Below are positions 1 through 8,047 of a stretch of 36,617 nucleotides of DNA, piece by piece. Under the pieces are notes generated by a model. That model was not told the DNA's origin. It saw only the letters and a program-made list of their open reading frames with translations, and searched no databases. This stretch comes from a bacterium (GTDB lineage: Bacteria; Latescibacterota; UBA2968), in assembly GCA_027296045.1 (NCBI GenBank), contig JAPUJS010000024.1, forward strand, positions 1-36,617, given 5' to 3'. Every line of letters begins with the position of its first letter. The stretch's first letter is position 1. The position numbers and the translations under genes are program-made.

Positions 1-523
1 GTCGGAATCTACCTTCGGCAACGGCGGCTTTCAGGTTTTCGTTGGTGGCAGCGACGATGCGCAGGTCGGAGGTGAGGTTTTCGGTGCCGCCGATGCGGCG
101 GAAGGTGTGGCTTTCCAGGACATTGAGGATTTTGGCCTGGAGGTCGAGCGGCATCAGGCCGATTTCATCGAGGAAAATGGTGCCGCCGTCTGCAATTTCA
201 AACAGGCCTTTTTTGCGGATCTTGGCGTCTGTAAAAGCGCCTTTTTCATAACCGAAGAGTTCGGCTTCGAGCAGGTTGGCGGGAATGGCGGTGCAGTTGA
301 TCGAAATGAAAGCTTTTTTGGCGCGATGGCTCCGGTGGTGGAGGTTTTGCGCAATCACTTCTTTGCCGGTTCCGCTCTCTCCGGTGATCAGCACCGTGGC
401 GGGAGCATCGGCAATTCGGTCGACCAGTTCAAAGACCGCCTGCATGGCCTGGCTTTTGCCTATAATATGATCGGTTCCCCGAGACGATGGGTCTACCGGG
501 TTTTGAGAACTGGGTTTTTCCAT
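1..523 (-). CDS. Sigma-54-dependent transcriptional activator, AAA+ domain (partial, runs off left edge)
   Basis: The visible 174 residues are the start of a sigma-54 interaction (AAA+) domain, an ATPase that remodels the RNA polymerase-sigma54 closed complex. The Walker A motif GESGTGKE, the loop GAFTDA (a variant of the usual GAFTGA that contacts sigma-54), the Walker B-like segment GGTIFLDEIG and the segment RIGGTENLTSDLRIVAATN are all present in the family order. The ATG at 523 leaves only about 20 residues before the AAA+ domain, so no N-terminal receiver, GAF or PAS sensor domain is encoded from this start. A GTG at 616 is in frame and would add 31 residues, still too few for a receiver. 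No clear Shine-Dalgarno sequence precedes the ATG. The C-terminal Fis-type HTH would lie beyond the window. The domain assignment is secure; the target genes are unknown. Confidence 0.9.
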   Translation of the reverse strand, partial: MEKPSSQNPVDPSSRGTDHIIGKSQAMQAVFELVDRIADAPATVLITGESGTGKEVIAQNLHHRSHRAKKAFISINCTAIPANLLEAELFGYEKGAFTDAKIRKKGLFEIADGGTIFLDEIGLMPLDLQAKILNVLESHTFRRIGGTENLTSDLRIVAATNENLKAAVAEGRFR

Positions 524-720
524 AGAGGGGAGAGCATACGGAGTTGCTTTTTTAATGTAGGCAGCAGAGATTACAGGAGAAAGCAGACAAGTGCATGCGT
601 CCTCTCTCTGCCAAACACCTGTTATGTGCCACTAGGTATGGTATTTAAGTTTAATAGGCTATCTCCCGAATATCCGATCGGTTCCCCAATGCCCGACGTG
701 TTGTGAACGACAGTTTGTCC

Positions 721-1593
721 TTAATTGGAAAGCGCCTGCTTCATGGTTTCGCCCATATCCGCAGGGCTTTTACACACATGGATGCCGACGGCTTCCAGGG
801 CAGCCATTTTGTCCTCTGCCGATCCCTCTCCTCCCGAAATAATGGCACCCGCATGGCCCATCCGGCGGCCCGGTGGGGCGGTTTGCCCTGCGATGAAACT
901 GACAACTGGTTTGTCGAAGTTGGCTTGAATATAGTTTGCGGCTTCTTCTTCGGCCGAACCGCCGATCTCCCCGATCATGATGACGGCTTCGGTCTCCGGA
1001 TCATCTTTGAACAGTTTGACGCAATCGATAAAATTGGTGCCATTGACCGGGTCGCCTCCGATCCCCACACAGGTGGATTGACCGAATCCGGCTTCTGTGA
1101 GCTGGTAGACGGCTTCGTAGGTCAGGGTGCCGCTTCGAGAAATGACTCCGATACTTCCGGGATGGTGGATATCGCCCGGCATGATGCCAATTTTACACTT
1201 GCCGGGAGAGATCACACCGGGGCAATTGGGCCCGATCAGTCGGGCCGGGGTATCGGCCAGGAAATGCTTGACCCGAACCATATCGAGAACTGGGATATTT
1301 TCGGTGATGCAGATGACCAGGTCCAGGCCCGCATCGGCGGCTTCCAGAATGCCGTCTGCGGCAAAGCGTGGCGGGACAAAACTGACAGATGCGTTGGCGC
1401 CGGTTTCTTGAACCGCATCGGCAACGGTCTCGAAAATCGGGATCCCTTCAAAGTCCTGGCCACCCTTTCCGGGGGTGACTCCGGCCACGACCTGGGTGCC
1501 ATATTCAACCATTTGGGTGGTGTGAAAAGACCCTTCTCCGCCGGTAATCCCCTGTACGACGAGACGGGTATTTTGATCAATCAGGATACTCAT
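721..1593 (-). CDS. sucD: Succinate-CoA ligase (ADP/GDP-forming), alpha subunit
   Basis: 290 residues, the normal length for the CoA-binding alpha subunit of succinyl-CoA synthetase, which makes ATP or GTP from succinyl-CoA in the TCA cycle. The N-terminal CoA-binding Rossmann domain (about 1-130) begins with [15 protein letters not shown]. The ligase domain carries the phosphohistidine motif [10 protein letters not shown] with His247, matching His246 of the E. coli enzyme. The GPNCPG segment at 121-126 and SRSGTLTYE at 152-160 are typical. It lies 14 nt downstream of rpiA on the same strand, so the two are probably co-transcribed. The beta subunit gene sucC, usually adjacent, is not beside it here: the next gene downstream is the sigma-54 activator, so sucC must lie elsewhere. 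Confidence 0.97.
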   Translation of the reverse strand: MSILIDQNTRLVVQGITGGEGSFHTTQMVEYGTQVVAGVTPGKGGQDFEGIPIFETVADAVQETGANASVSFVPPRFAADGILEAADAGLDLVICITENIPVLDMVRVKHFLADTPARLIGPNCPGVISPGKCKIGIMPGDIHHPGSIGVISRSGTLTYEAVYQLTEAGFGQSTCVGIGGDPVNGTNFIDCVKLFKDDPETEAVIMIGEIGGSAEEEAANYIQANFDKPVVSFIAGQTAPPGRRMGHAGAIISGGEGSAEDKMAALEAVGIHVCKSPADMGETMKQALSN

Positions 1594-1607
1594 GACAGTT
1601 CCACAAT

Positions 1608-2294
1608 TTAGAGGGGTTGGGGCTCAATACGCTCTTCTAGCGTTCCGTCGGTTTTACCAATGACAATCCGGTGTGCCAGATGGACAAAAAGCCCGGTTTC
1701 TACGACACCGCAAATAGACCGGATCTGGGTTTCCAGAGCGGGCGGATCGTCGATGCGACCAAAAGGGCAGTCCAGGATCAGATTGCCGTTGTCTGTCTGA
1801 AAAGGCGTGTTCTCCTGCATTCTTCTCAAGACCGGGTCACAACCCAGGTCGGCCAGGCGATTTCGAGTGGCTTCCCAGCCAAACGGGACGACCTCGACGG
1901 GCAGGGGAAATGCGCCCAGGCGATCTTTGAGCTTGGACTCATCGGCAACGATAATTTGCACCCGGGTGGCCGAAGCGACGATTTTTTCCCGCAACAGGGC
2001 ACCGCCTCCGCCCTTGGTCAAATGGAAGGCCGGGTCCACTTCGTCTGCCCCATCAATGGTGAGGTCAATTTGGGTGACCTGGGAGAAGTCGGTTAACGGG
2101 ATGCCCTCTTCTTCGGCCTGCATTCTGGACTGCTCGGAGGTGGGAATGCACCGGATGGTCAACCCTTGGCGGATTCGTTCTCCCAGTTTTTGGATGGCAT
2201 AAAAGGCCGTAGAGCCGGTACCCAGCCCAACGACCATGCCATTTTCGACGTATTCGGTTGCCCGTTCGCCGGCCAATTGTTTGGGATTGGACAT
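1608..2294 (-). CDS. rpiA: Ribose-5-phosphate isomerase A
   Basis: 228 residues, full length for RpiA, the cytoplasmic enzyme that interconverts ribose 5-phosphate and ribulose 5-phosphate in the non-oxidative pentose phosphate pathway. GLGTGST (23-29) is the phosphate-binding loop, and DGADEVD (81-87) with [11 protein letters not shown] (94-104) supplies the catalytic residues. Asp81, Asp84, Lys94 and Glu103 fall at the same numbers as in the E. coli enzyme. The start is an ATG without an obvious Shine-Dalgarno sequence. It is the first gene of a two-gene unit with sucD, expressed away from the MBL-fold gene at 2504. A possible promoter lies at 2354-2382. Confidence 0.97.
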   Translation of the reverse strand: MSNPKQLAGERATEYVENGMVVGLGTGSTAFYAIQKLGERIRQGLTIRCIPTSEQSRMQAEEEGIPLTDFSQVTQIDLTIDGADEVDPAFHLTKGGGGALLREKIVASATRVQIIVADESKLKDRLGAFPLPVEVVPFGWEATRNRLADLGCDPVLRRMQENTPFQTDNGNLILDCPFGRIDDPPALETQIRSICGVVETGLFVHLAHRIVIGKTDGTLEERIEPQPL

Positions 2295-2353
2295 GGGTAA
2301 AATTTGCAGTAGGTACTTGATATATCTAAAGAAACGTGAATTGAGTAAGCCAG

Positions 2354-2382
2354 AAGATAAGCATTAAACTGCCTTTTAGCAA
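2354..2382 (-). promoter_or_regulatory. Probable sigma-70-type promoter for rpiA-sucD
   Basis: Read on the minus strand: -35 TTGCTA, exactly 17 bp spacer, -10 TATCTT. Each box matches the consensus at 4 of 6 positions. The same -10 sequence, TATCTT, occurs in the promoter of the lipoprotein gene at 12874. The predicted leader to the rpiA ATG is about 50 nt. Confidence 0.45.
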
Positions 2383-2420
2383 CGATTTTCAGGTCTTTTG
2401 TCCGGGGCGACATTCTTCAC

Positions 2421-2449
2421 TTGAAATTTGGCTTCTTTTTGGATATACA
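2421..2449 (+). promoter_or_regulatory. Probable sigma-70-type promoter for the HTH-MBL gene
   Basis: -35 TTGAAA at 2421-2426, a 17-bp spacer, -10 TATACA at 2444-2449. The predicted start site is about 48 nt before the ATG at 2504. It is back-to-back with the rpiA promoter in the same divergent region. Confidence 0.6.
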
Positions 2450-2503
2450 TATAGGGACACGTTTGAAGCCAGACTTTTCATTCTGAATCTAAGGAAGATG
2501 CAT

Positions 2504-3352
2504 ATGGCCTACACAACACTGGAAGATTTTTTTGGAGATATCGTGGGAAAAGCCCGTCGGGGACAGGACGTCTCGGAGGCAAGCCTGACCGGGGCGGCAA
2601 ACTTGACCTCCAGCCAAATGGGTCAGATTGAATCGTATGCGTTGACACCCGAAGACGATCGGATCCGGGCCTTGGCCGAGGTGCTCAATCTAGATGGGGA
2701 TAAACTGGTGGAGGTGGCTCGAGGCTGGGTGCCCGAACGGCCCAATGAGCCTTATGAAGACGATACGACGGCTGTGGACCGTCTGATTTTGGATGCTGGA
2801 ATGGAAGTCAATTGTTATATTTTAAAATGCAAAAGGTCCGGAGAGGGTGCGGTCCTTGATCCGGGGGGGCAGCCCGGTCGTATTTTGGGGTTGATTGACC
2901 AGATGCAGGTCCGGATCACCCATATTTTGCTCACCCATGGCCATGGCGATCATGTAGGGGCTTTGCAGGCTGTTGCAGACCATACGGGGGCACCGGTTTA
3001 TGGCTGTGAGCGGGATTTTGGTCTGATGCGGGGTTTGCAGCGCCTGGTTGCCGAGTCGGTGGATGAAGGCTGGGGAACCCAGGTGGGCCAGTTGGAGGTC
3101 GAGGCGGTCCATTTACCGGGGCACACACCCGGGGGCATCGGCTATGGCACGGGTGGGGTTTTCTTTTCCGGCGATGCCCTGTTTGCAGGCTCTCTGGGAG
3201 GTGCCCGGGGCGCTGCGTATACGGGCCAGATTGAGGCGGTGTGGACAAAGGTGCTGTCCCGGGATGGAGCGGTCCGAATTTTCCCCGGCCATGGGCCTTT
3301 GACAACAGTCGCCGAAGAACGGGCGCACAATCCCTATTTTGTGTCGGACTAA
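2504..3352 (+). CDS. Metallo-beta-lactamase-fold hydrolase with N-terminal HTH-like domain
   Basis: 282 residues from the ATG at 2504. That start is preferred over the ATG at 2498 because the Shine-Dalgarno AAGGAAG (2491-2497) touches the first ATG but sits 6 nt from the second. Residues about 8-75 resemble a small XRE-like helix-turn-helix domain (LTSSQMGQIES ... RALAEVLNLDGDKL). Residues about 90-282 are an MBL-fold hydrolase of the glyoxalase-II-like type. The metal ligands are visible: THGHGDH (His145, His147, Asp149, His150), His207 in HLPGHTPGG, Asp224 in FSGDALF and His263 in FPGHGP. No substrate can be assigned; thioester hydrolases such as glyoxalase II are the nearest well-known type. 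A DNA-binding-like domain fused to an MBL enzyme is unusual. It has its own promoter and sits divergent from rpiA. Confidence 0.85.
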   Translation: MAYTTLEDFFGDIVGKARRGQDVSEASLTGAANLTSSQMGQIESYALTPEDDRIRALAEVLNLDGDKLVEVARGWVPERPNEPYEDDTTAVDRLILDAGMEVNCYILKCKRSGEGAVLDPGGQPGRILGLIDQMQVRITHILLTHGHGDHVGALQAVADHTGAPVYGCERDFGLMRGLQRLVAESVDEGWGTQVGQLEVEAVHLPGHTPGGIGYGTGGVFFSGDALFAGSLGGARGAAYTGQIEAVWTKVLSRDGAVRIFPGHGPLTTVAEERAHNPYFVSD

Positions 3353-3354
3353 AA

Positions 3355-3386
3355 AAACGGCCGAACCGAGTTTCGGTTGGCCGTTT
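3355..3386 (-). terminator. Intrinsic terminator between convergent genes
   Basis: A hairpin with arms AACGGCC-AACCG and CGGTT-GGCCGTT (one bulged G) around a short loop. On the minus strand it is followed by a run of seven T residues, so it mainly ends the small gene at 3418-3717. It also lies directly after the stop of the MBL gene on the plus strand. Confidence 0.8.
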
Positions 3387-3417
3387 CAGACACCATGTTT
3401 GAAGGATCGGGAAGGTT

Positions 3418-3717
3418 CTAGAACGTCTCGGCAGGATAGGCCAGAAGGGACACTTCCTCTTCCGAGAGCAGGATTGGGGATTCCTGATCGTTGAGGGGAA
3501 GCGACAGCGAGTTGTTCTGCTCCGTTTGCTCATGAGCGGTCACCTCGCCCCAGCGACCAATGGCCCGACAGATGTTTTCGACCGCATGTTTTCGCCGTTC
3601 CAGTTGGGAGAGCAAATCCCGAAGGTATTCAATGCGGTCGGTCAGGTCTTTCGCCTCTTCCAGGGCAGCTTCCAGGGTTTCCTGGTACAGGGCCGAGTGA
3701 TCGTTTATTTCTACCAT
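3418..3717 (-). CDS. Small coiled-coil hypothetical protein
   Basis: 99 residues from the ATG at 3717, which has AAGGAAA about 9 nt upstream. A longer frame begins 60 nt earlier, but its extra residues run through the inverted repeat region and have no ribosome binding site. Residues about 8-55 are rich in Leu, Glu, Arg and Lys with heptad-like spacing (TLEAALEEAKDLTDRIEYL), so an alpha-helical coiled coil is likely. The C-terminal half is acidic and looks disordered. There is no signal peptide or membrane segment. I do not recognise the family. A good terminator follows and a perfect inverted repeat lies 46-77 nt upstream, which supports a real, separately regulated gene. Confidence 0.6.
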   Translation of the reverse strand: MVEINDHSALYQETLEAALEEAKDLTDRIEYLRDLLSQLERRKHAVENICRAIGRWGEVTAHEQTEQNNSLSLPLNDQESPILLSEEEVSLLAYPAETF

Positions 3718-4081
3718 AACTAAGGTTTCCTTATAAGGACCCCGACGGTTTGGGTTTGAGACAAACAAATAGAACATAAGCGTTCTATTTGTTTAAAGTC
3801 AAGGCCAAAAAGGGGTTCCAGACCAAACGACTTTAAAAATTCTGACAGAACTTAAGCCGTGAATTTCTGCAACCTTCACGGTTTTCAGGCATTTAAAATT
3901 ATAATGCGGACGATTTTGGGGCGTTGGGTGAGAAGGTCAGGTGTTGTATTTTGTATCTATTTTGGTTGTTGATTTGGTCTGGTTGTTGTAGATTTTATCT
4001 GGCGCCAGTCGCCCCTATTCTTAATATATGGTAAGTTGAGTAAAGGCCGGCACCTTGGACCCTATGCATAAGGAGCACAGG
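3718..4081. other. Divergent intergenic region with hairpins, no gene seen
   Basis: 364 bases, AT-rich compared with the flanks, between the coiled-coil gene (-) and the large outer-membrane fusion (+). It holds the perfect inverted repeat listed separately at 3763-3794. A second hairpin has 7-bp arms CCGTGAA (3857-3863) and TTCACGG (3875-3881), followed by TTTT. There is a T/G-rich stretch at about 3945-3990 in which TTGTTG-N17-TAGATT could be a weak promoter. A 10-bp palindrome CTGGCGCCAG is at 3999-4008. No open reading frame with a ribosome binding site was found. Confidence 0.5.
3763..3794. repeat. Perfect 13-bp inverted repeat, candidate operator
   Basis: Arms AAACAAATAGAAC (3763-3775) and GTTCTATTTGTTT (3782-3794) are exact reverse complements around the 6-base centre ATAAGC. 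The arms are AT-rich and not followed by a T-run, so this is more like a protein-binding dyad than a terminator. It lies 46-77 nt upstream of the start of the small coiled-coil gene (-) and about 290 nt upstream of the large plus-strand gene. Confidence 0.6.
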
Positions 4082-7000
4082 ATGGCCCGTTGGAAACGGT
4101 TTTGGACGATGGCAGTTTTGTTGGGTTTGCTGGGAAGTTCAGCCGGATATGCTCAGGAGTATTTTGGGAAAAATAAGGTGAATTATACCGGATACGATTG
4201 GCATTATATTGAGAGCGAACACTTTATTATTTATTTTGATGTAGGCTCTCAGGATCTGGCCGAATTTGTGGCCAAAGAATCTGAACGCTCGCTGGTGCAA
4301 ATCGAGAAGACCCTGAAATATACCATGAAGCAGCGCTATCCCATTGTGATTTATAACTCTCACAATGGGTTTTCTGTGACCAATATTACCGGGGGTGAGG
4401 GCTCGGAGTTTACCGGGGGGTTCACCGAGTTTGCCCAGGGTCGAGTGGTCATTCCATTTACCGGATCGTATGAAGATTTGCGGCATGTGATTCACCACGA
4501 GCTTGTCCATTCCGTGACCATCGAGTTGTGGACCGGGGGTGGTTGGTTGGGATCGTTGGTCACCCAGACGGCCACTTTGCCGCCGTTGTGGATTGCCGAA
4601 GGGATTGCCGAATATGTGTCGCAAGGCGGCTGGGTCAGGCAGCACGACAATTTTATGCGGGATGCGACCATTACCGGGTATGTACCGACCATCGAAATGA
4701 TGTCGTATAGCTATTTTGCCTATCCCGGAGGCAACTCGGTCTTTTATATGGTCGAACAAGAATACGGGAAGGACAAAGTCGCTGAATTCATCTCTTCCTT
4801 CAAAACGGCCAAAACGCCGGACAAGGCGCTCAAGGCTTCTCTGGGGTTTGGGCTGGAAGAGTTGGACGAGAAATGGCATTTGTGGTTGAAACGGCAGTAT
4901 TGGAATGAAATTAATATGCACAATACGCCAGGAGAGATTGCCAAAAACCTGACGGATCGAGAAGAAGGGCGCAATGCCTACAATGTGGCGCCCACGTTTT
5001 CGCCACAAGGCGATAAGATCGCCTATTTGTCGGACCAGGAAAGTACCTTTGATATCCACCTGATGTCGGCCATCGACGGCAAGGCCCTGGGCCGGTTGGT
5101 CGAGGGGGAAAAGTCGTCTGACTTTGAATCCATGTTTGTGCTGAGACCCGGATTTACCTGGTCTCCCGACGGGAGGCAGATTGCGTTTGCTGCCAAGTCG
5201 AACAACAAAAATACGCTGTATATCCTGGAAGTGAAAAAGAAGAAAATTCGAAAACGGTTCAAGTTTGACCTGGATGGGTTATTTGAACCGACCTGGTCCC
5301 CGGACGGCAAGCGGATCGCCGTGGCGGGGATCAAAGACGGGTGGTCGGACATTTTTATTGTGAACCTGGACGACGATTCTCTCACCCGTGTGACCTCTGA
5401 CCCCTATGACGAGCGACACCTGGAGTGGTCGCCCAACGGGGAATGGATTGCAATGAGTTCCGACCGGCCCGATACCAATTTGGTTTACGACGGGAAAAAG
5501 GATTTCTCATTTGGGCAATACGATATTTTTGTACTTCGGCCCGATGGCACGGAAATCCGCCGGGTGGTGGCCAACGACGAGGCCGACGACCGGCATCCAG
5601 CCTGGGGGGCAAACAGCAAAGAACTGGCCTATGTGTCCGACCGGACCGGTGTGGGAAATATCTACATTGCCAACCTGGACAGTGTCGGAGTTGTCCATCC
5701 GATTACCAATTTGCTTTCCAGCGCCCAGTATATTGACTGGTCGGCCGACGGGAAGAAGATCACTTTTACGGCCTTTAACAAGGGTGCGCTGGATATTTTT
5801 GTGCTCAAAAATCCTGCCGAAAACCGCAAAAGCCTGGCCGATTTGCCGATGACCCGGCTGGTGAAGCGGATCAAGGGGATTGACGAGAAGACCTTTGTGG
5901 AGCGTCAAAAAGAGCAGATCAAGGCCGAAGAGGAAATGGCTGAAAAGGCCGAAGAAAAAGAGGCCGAGGAAATGACGGCAGAAGCGGGTGACTCCACCTC
6001 GGTTGCCAAAAAAGAAGAGCCCGAGCAGAAGGTGGAGCAGTGGATCTCTGACCAGACGGAACTGGCTGCAGCAGAAGCAAAGGCCAACGGAACGGATGCA
6101 GAGAACGGGGAAGAGGATACCGACGACGGGATGGAACCCTCCGATTCGCCTGGGTTGAAAAACTTGGGCGAACGTGAGTTTACCGTGAAGAAGTACAAAA
6201 TTAAATTTAAGCCCGAACTATTTGGCGCCCAGGCCGGTTTTGATACCTTTTATGGGGTCAGCAGTTTTGTCACCTTGTCGATGAGCGACGTGATGGGCGA
6301 CCACCGGGCCACGCTGTTGACCAGTTTGAATTTTTCGCTCAAAGACTCGTATCTTCTGTTTAGCTACGAGTATTTGAAGCGTCAAACCAATTATACCGGA
6401 CAGTTGTTCCATTTCCGAAGCTATTTCTACAGCAATAATATCTTGCATGCCGACCGCTTTTTTGGCGTGGCAGGTACAGCCGAAAAGCCCTTCAACCGAT
6501 TCAGCCGGGCCGAACTCAGCGCACGGTTTATTTCCATTGACCGGGAACGGTTGAGTTTTACGAACAATCCGTTCATCCGGGGGGGATTCAACGGGATTGG
6601 GGGAGAGCGCGGCACCCGGGTGGATCGTTTGGGCGCGGCCATCGGCGAGATGACCCTGGTCACGGATACGACTCTTCGAAACCTGTTCGGTCCTGTAGAC
6701 GGCCGTCGGGCGCGGTTGTCGTTTGAAGGCAGCGGTGTGGGAATGAAGTTTGCGACCTTCCAGCTGGACTATCGAAAATATATCCGGATGCTGCGAGAAT
6801 ATACCCTTTCCATCCGGTTGGCCGGAGGCACCAGCTATGGAAGGAACAGTTCGGTGTTTTTCATTGGGGGTGTGAACAACCCGGTGAACCCGACTTTTTC
6901 CACCATCGCCCAGGTCGATCAGAGCCGACTGTTTTTGTCCAACTACATTTGGCCACTTCGCGGGGCCGACCTGTTGGAGATGGCCGGCAACTCCTTTGTG

Positions 7001-7315
7001 CTGACCAACGTGTCGTTCCGCTTCCCGTTGATCCGCCAGCTGGCAATGGGGTGGCCGCTTCCGTTCTATTTCCAAAACGTGGAAGGCGAGTTGTTTATGG
7101 ATGTGGGAAGCGCCTTTGAACGCGGCAATTTTGATCCGTGGGAGCAGCGAGACGGCGGGTTCGAGTTGCGGGATCTGGTTGCCGGATACGGGTTTGGAGT
7201 GCGTGTCAACCTGGGCTATTTCCTGTTCCGCTATGATATCGCCTGGCCCACCGATTTTGCCGAATCGTTCCATCCCAAACAATATTTCTCGATTGACTTT
7301 ACCGGGATGTTCTAA
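4082..7315 (+). CDS. Secreted gluzincin-like peptidase / PD40 beta-propeller / outer-membrane barrel fusion
   Basis: 1077 residues from the ATG at 4082, preceded by AAGGAG; an earlier ATG at 4055 would put a hydrophilic stretch ahead of the signal peptide. The order is: signal peptide (1-25, ending AGYAQ); a peptidase-MA-like metallopeptidase domain (about 35-290) with HELVH at 139-143 and the downstream WIAEGIAEY at 170-178, typical of gluzincins; six PD40/WD40-like blades of TolB type with WSPDG cores at about 300, 357, 402, 446, 503 and 550; a Glu-rich linker (604-694); and an Omp85/BamA-like surface-antigen barrel (about 706-1077) ending in Phe, as outer-membrane proteins do. The protein is therefore probably anchored in the outer membrane by its C-terminus with the protease and propeller in the periplasm or outside. 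Its substrate is unknown. The architecture is seen in other diderm phyla and annotated only as a BamA/TamA-family or PD40 protein. Confidence 0.88.
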   Translation: MARWKRFWTMAVLLGLLGSSAGYAQEYFGKNKVNYTGYDWHYIESEHFIIYFDVGSQDLAEFVAKESERSLVQIEKTLKYTMKQRYPIVIYNSHNGFSVTNITGGEGSEFTGGFTEFAQGRVVIPFTGSYEDLRHVIHHELVHSVTIELWTGGGWLGSLVTQTATLPPLWIAEGIAEYVSQGGWVRQHDNFMRDATITGYVPTIEMMSYSYFAYPGGNSVFYMVEQEYGKDKVAEFISSFKTAKTPDKALKASLGFGLEELDEKWHLWLKRQYWNEINMHNTPGEIAKNLTDREEGRNAYNVAPTFSPQGDKIAYLSDQESTFDIHLMSAIDGKALGRLVEGEKSSDFESMFVLRPGFTWSPDGRQIAFAAKSNNKNTLYILEVKKKKIRKRFKFDLDGLFEPTWSPDGKRIAVAGIKDGWSDIFIVNLDDDSLTRVTSDPYDERHLEWSPNGEWIAMSSDRPDTNLVYDGKKDFSFGQYDIFVLRPDGTEIRRVVANDEADDRHPAWGANSKELAYVSDRTGVGNIYIANLDSVGVVHPITNLLSSAQYIDWSADGKKITFTAFNKGALDIFVLKNPAENRKSLADLPMTRLVKRIKGIDEKTFVERQKEQIKAEEEMAEKAEEKEAEEMTAEAGDSTSVAKKEEPEQKVEQWISDQTELAAAEAKANGTDAENGEEDTDDGMEPSDSPGLKNLGEREFTVKKYKIKFKPELFGAQAGFDTFYGVSSFVTLSMSDVMGDHRATLLTSLNFSLKDSYLLFSYEYLKRQTNYTGQLFHFRSYFYSNNILHADRFFGVAGTAEKPFNRFSRAELSARFISIDRERLSFTNNPFIRGGFNGIGGERGTRVDRLGAAIGEMTLVTDTTLRNLFGPVDGRRARLSFEGSGVGMKFATFQLDYRKYIRMLREYTLSIRLAGGTSYGRNSSVFFIGGVNNPVNPTFSTIAQVDQSRLFLSNYIWPLRGADLLEMAGNSFVLTNVSFRFPLIRQLAMGWPLPFYFQNVEGELFMDVGSAFERGNFDPWEQRDGGFELRDLVAGYGFGVRVNLGYFLFRYDIAWPTDFAESFHPKQYFSIDFTGMF

Positions 7316-7339
7316 AAGCAGGACCCCCTTCCCAAAAGC

Positions 7340-7379
7340 CAGAAAGCAGGAGTCGGTTCTCGCCTTCTCCTGTTTTCTG
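7340..7379 (+). terminator. Terminator-like hairpin after the large outer-membrane gene
   Basis: Arms CAGAAAGCAGGAG (7340-7352) and CTCCTGTTTTCTG (7367-7379) pair over 13 bp with one G-U wobble around a 14-nt loop. The T-rich descending arm and its position 25 nt after the stop codon suggest termination, although there is no separate T-run. Confidence 0.5.
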
Positions 7380-7405
7380 TGTACCAGGCAAAGAGAGCTT
7401 GGGTA

Positions 7406-7606
7406 ATGTTTCAACGCGAATGGAAACGGTGTCCGTATTGCAGGGAAAAGATTCGGCGAGAGGCCATCAAGTGCCGATATTGCGGTCTGTTTCTGAAAGA
7501 GGACGCAGGGGGTGAGGTGTGCTGGCTATGCCGGGCGTTAATGGCGATTTCCGGACTGATTCTTCTGGCGGGCCTGGGCGTTTTTATTTGGCAAAGTGGA
7601 TATTGA
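7406..7606 (+). CDS. Zinc-ribbon protein with one C-terminal membrane segment
   Basis: 66 residues from the ATG at 7406; GAGAG lies about 10 nt upstream. An upstream ATG at 7379 is in frame but overlaps the hairpin. The N-terminal half has two CxxC knuckles (CPYC ... CRYC, about residues 9-27) forming a zinc ribbon. A third CxxC (CWLC, about 40-43) is followed by a hydrophobic segment ALMAISGLILLAGLGVFIW that should span the membrane. The ribbon RCPYCREKIRREAIKCRYC closely resembles [19 protein letters not shown] of the gene at 13181-13870. No function is known; such ribbons often sit at the cytoplasmic end of small membrane proteins. Confidence 0.7.
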   Translation: MFQREWKRCPYCREKIRREAIKCRYCGLFLKEDAGGEVCWLCRALMAISGLILLAGLGVFIWQSGY

Positions 7607-7683
7607 TCTCAGACGATTGTCTGTGTATCTTACAAGGGTGTGAGAAAATCGATGGTATCCCGAACCTTTTTCCCCAGGTGCAT

Positions 7684-7998
7684 ATGACTGCGAAAGCATG
7701 TTATTTGGAAGGGCTGCAAAAGATTGCTGCCCATGAGTTGGATGCAGCAGTAGAGGCGTTTCAAAAGGCGGTGGAAGCCGATGACACCTTTCACATTGGC
7801 TATTTGGGCTGGGCACAGGCTCTGGATCGGCAGGGAAAGGTGGATGAGGCGATTGTGCAGGTGAAAAAAGCAATTGAGATCATGCCCGACGATGCACTCG
7901 CCCATACCAGCCTCTCGCGGTTGTATCAGCAAAAGGATATGATTCCAGAGGCAGAAGCAGAAATGGCCATCTCCCAGCGGCTTTCTGCGAAGGGGTAA
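7684..7998 (+). CDS. TPR-repeat protein
   Basis: 104 residues consisting almost entirely of about two and a half tetratricopeptide repeats: AVEAFQKAVEADDTFHIGYL (about 21-40), LDRQGKVDEAIVQVKKAIEI (46-65) and a final ALAHTSLSRLYQQKDMIPEA (70-89). TPRs form helical hairpins that bind partner proteins. The start at 7684 is chosen because the repeats begin just after it. The same frame is open back to 7519, but that part overlaps the zinc-ribbon gene and contains no recognisable domain. The upstream CAGGTG is only a weak ribosome binding site. There is no signal peptide, so it is probably cytoplasmic. The partner is unknown. Confidence 0.75.
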   Translation: MTAKACYLEGLQKIAAHELDAAVEAFQKAVEADDTFHIGYLGWAQALDRQGKVDEAIVQVKKAIEIMPDDALAHTSLSRLYQQKDMIPEAEAEMAISQRLSAKG

Positions 7999-8047
7999 GG
8001 GGAGCCAAGGGAGAAGATATTGTTGCTAAAGCTTGTCCGCGCTTTTT

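Noticed and set aside
616-694. Possible -24/-12 (sigma-54) promoter ahead of the activator gene, suggested by TGGCAC on the minus strand near 620-630
   Set aside because: The TGGCAC is not followed by TTGC at the required spacing.
703-1611. 302-codon open frame on the plus strand opposite sucD
   Set aside because: sucD on the minus strand is unmistakable, and the plus-strand product is unlike any family.
6218-7414. 398-codon open frame on the minus strand opposite the barrel part of the large outer-membrane protein
   Set aside because: Shadow of the barrel coding sequence; no initiation signal, no recognisable domain.
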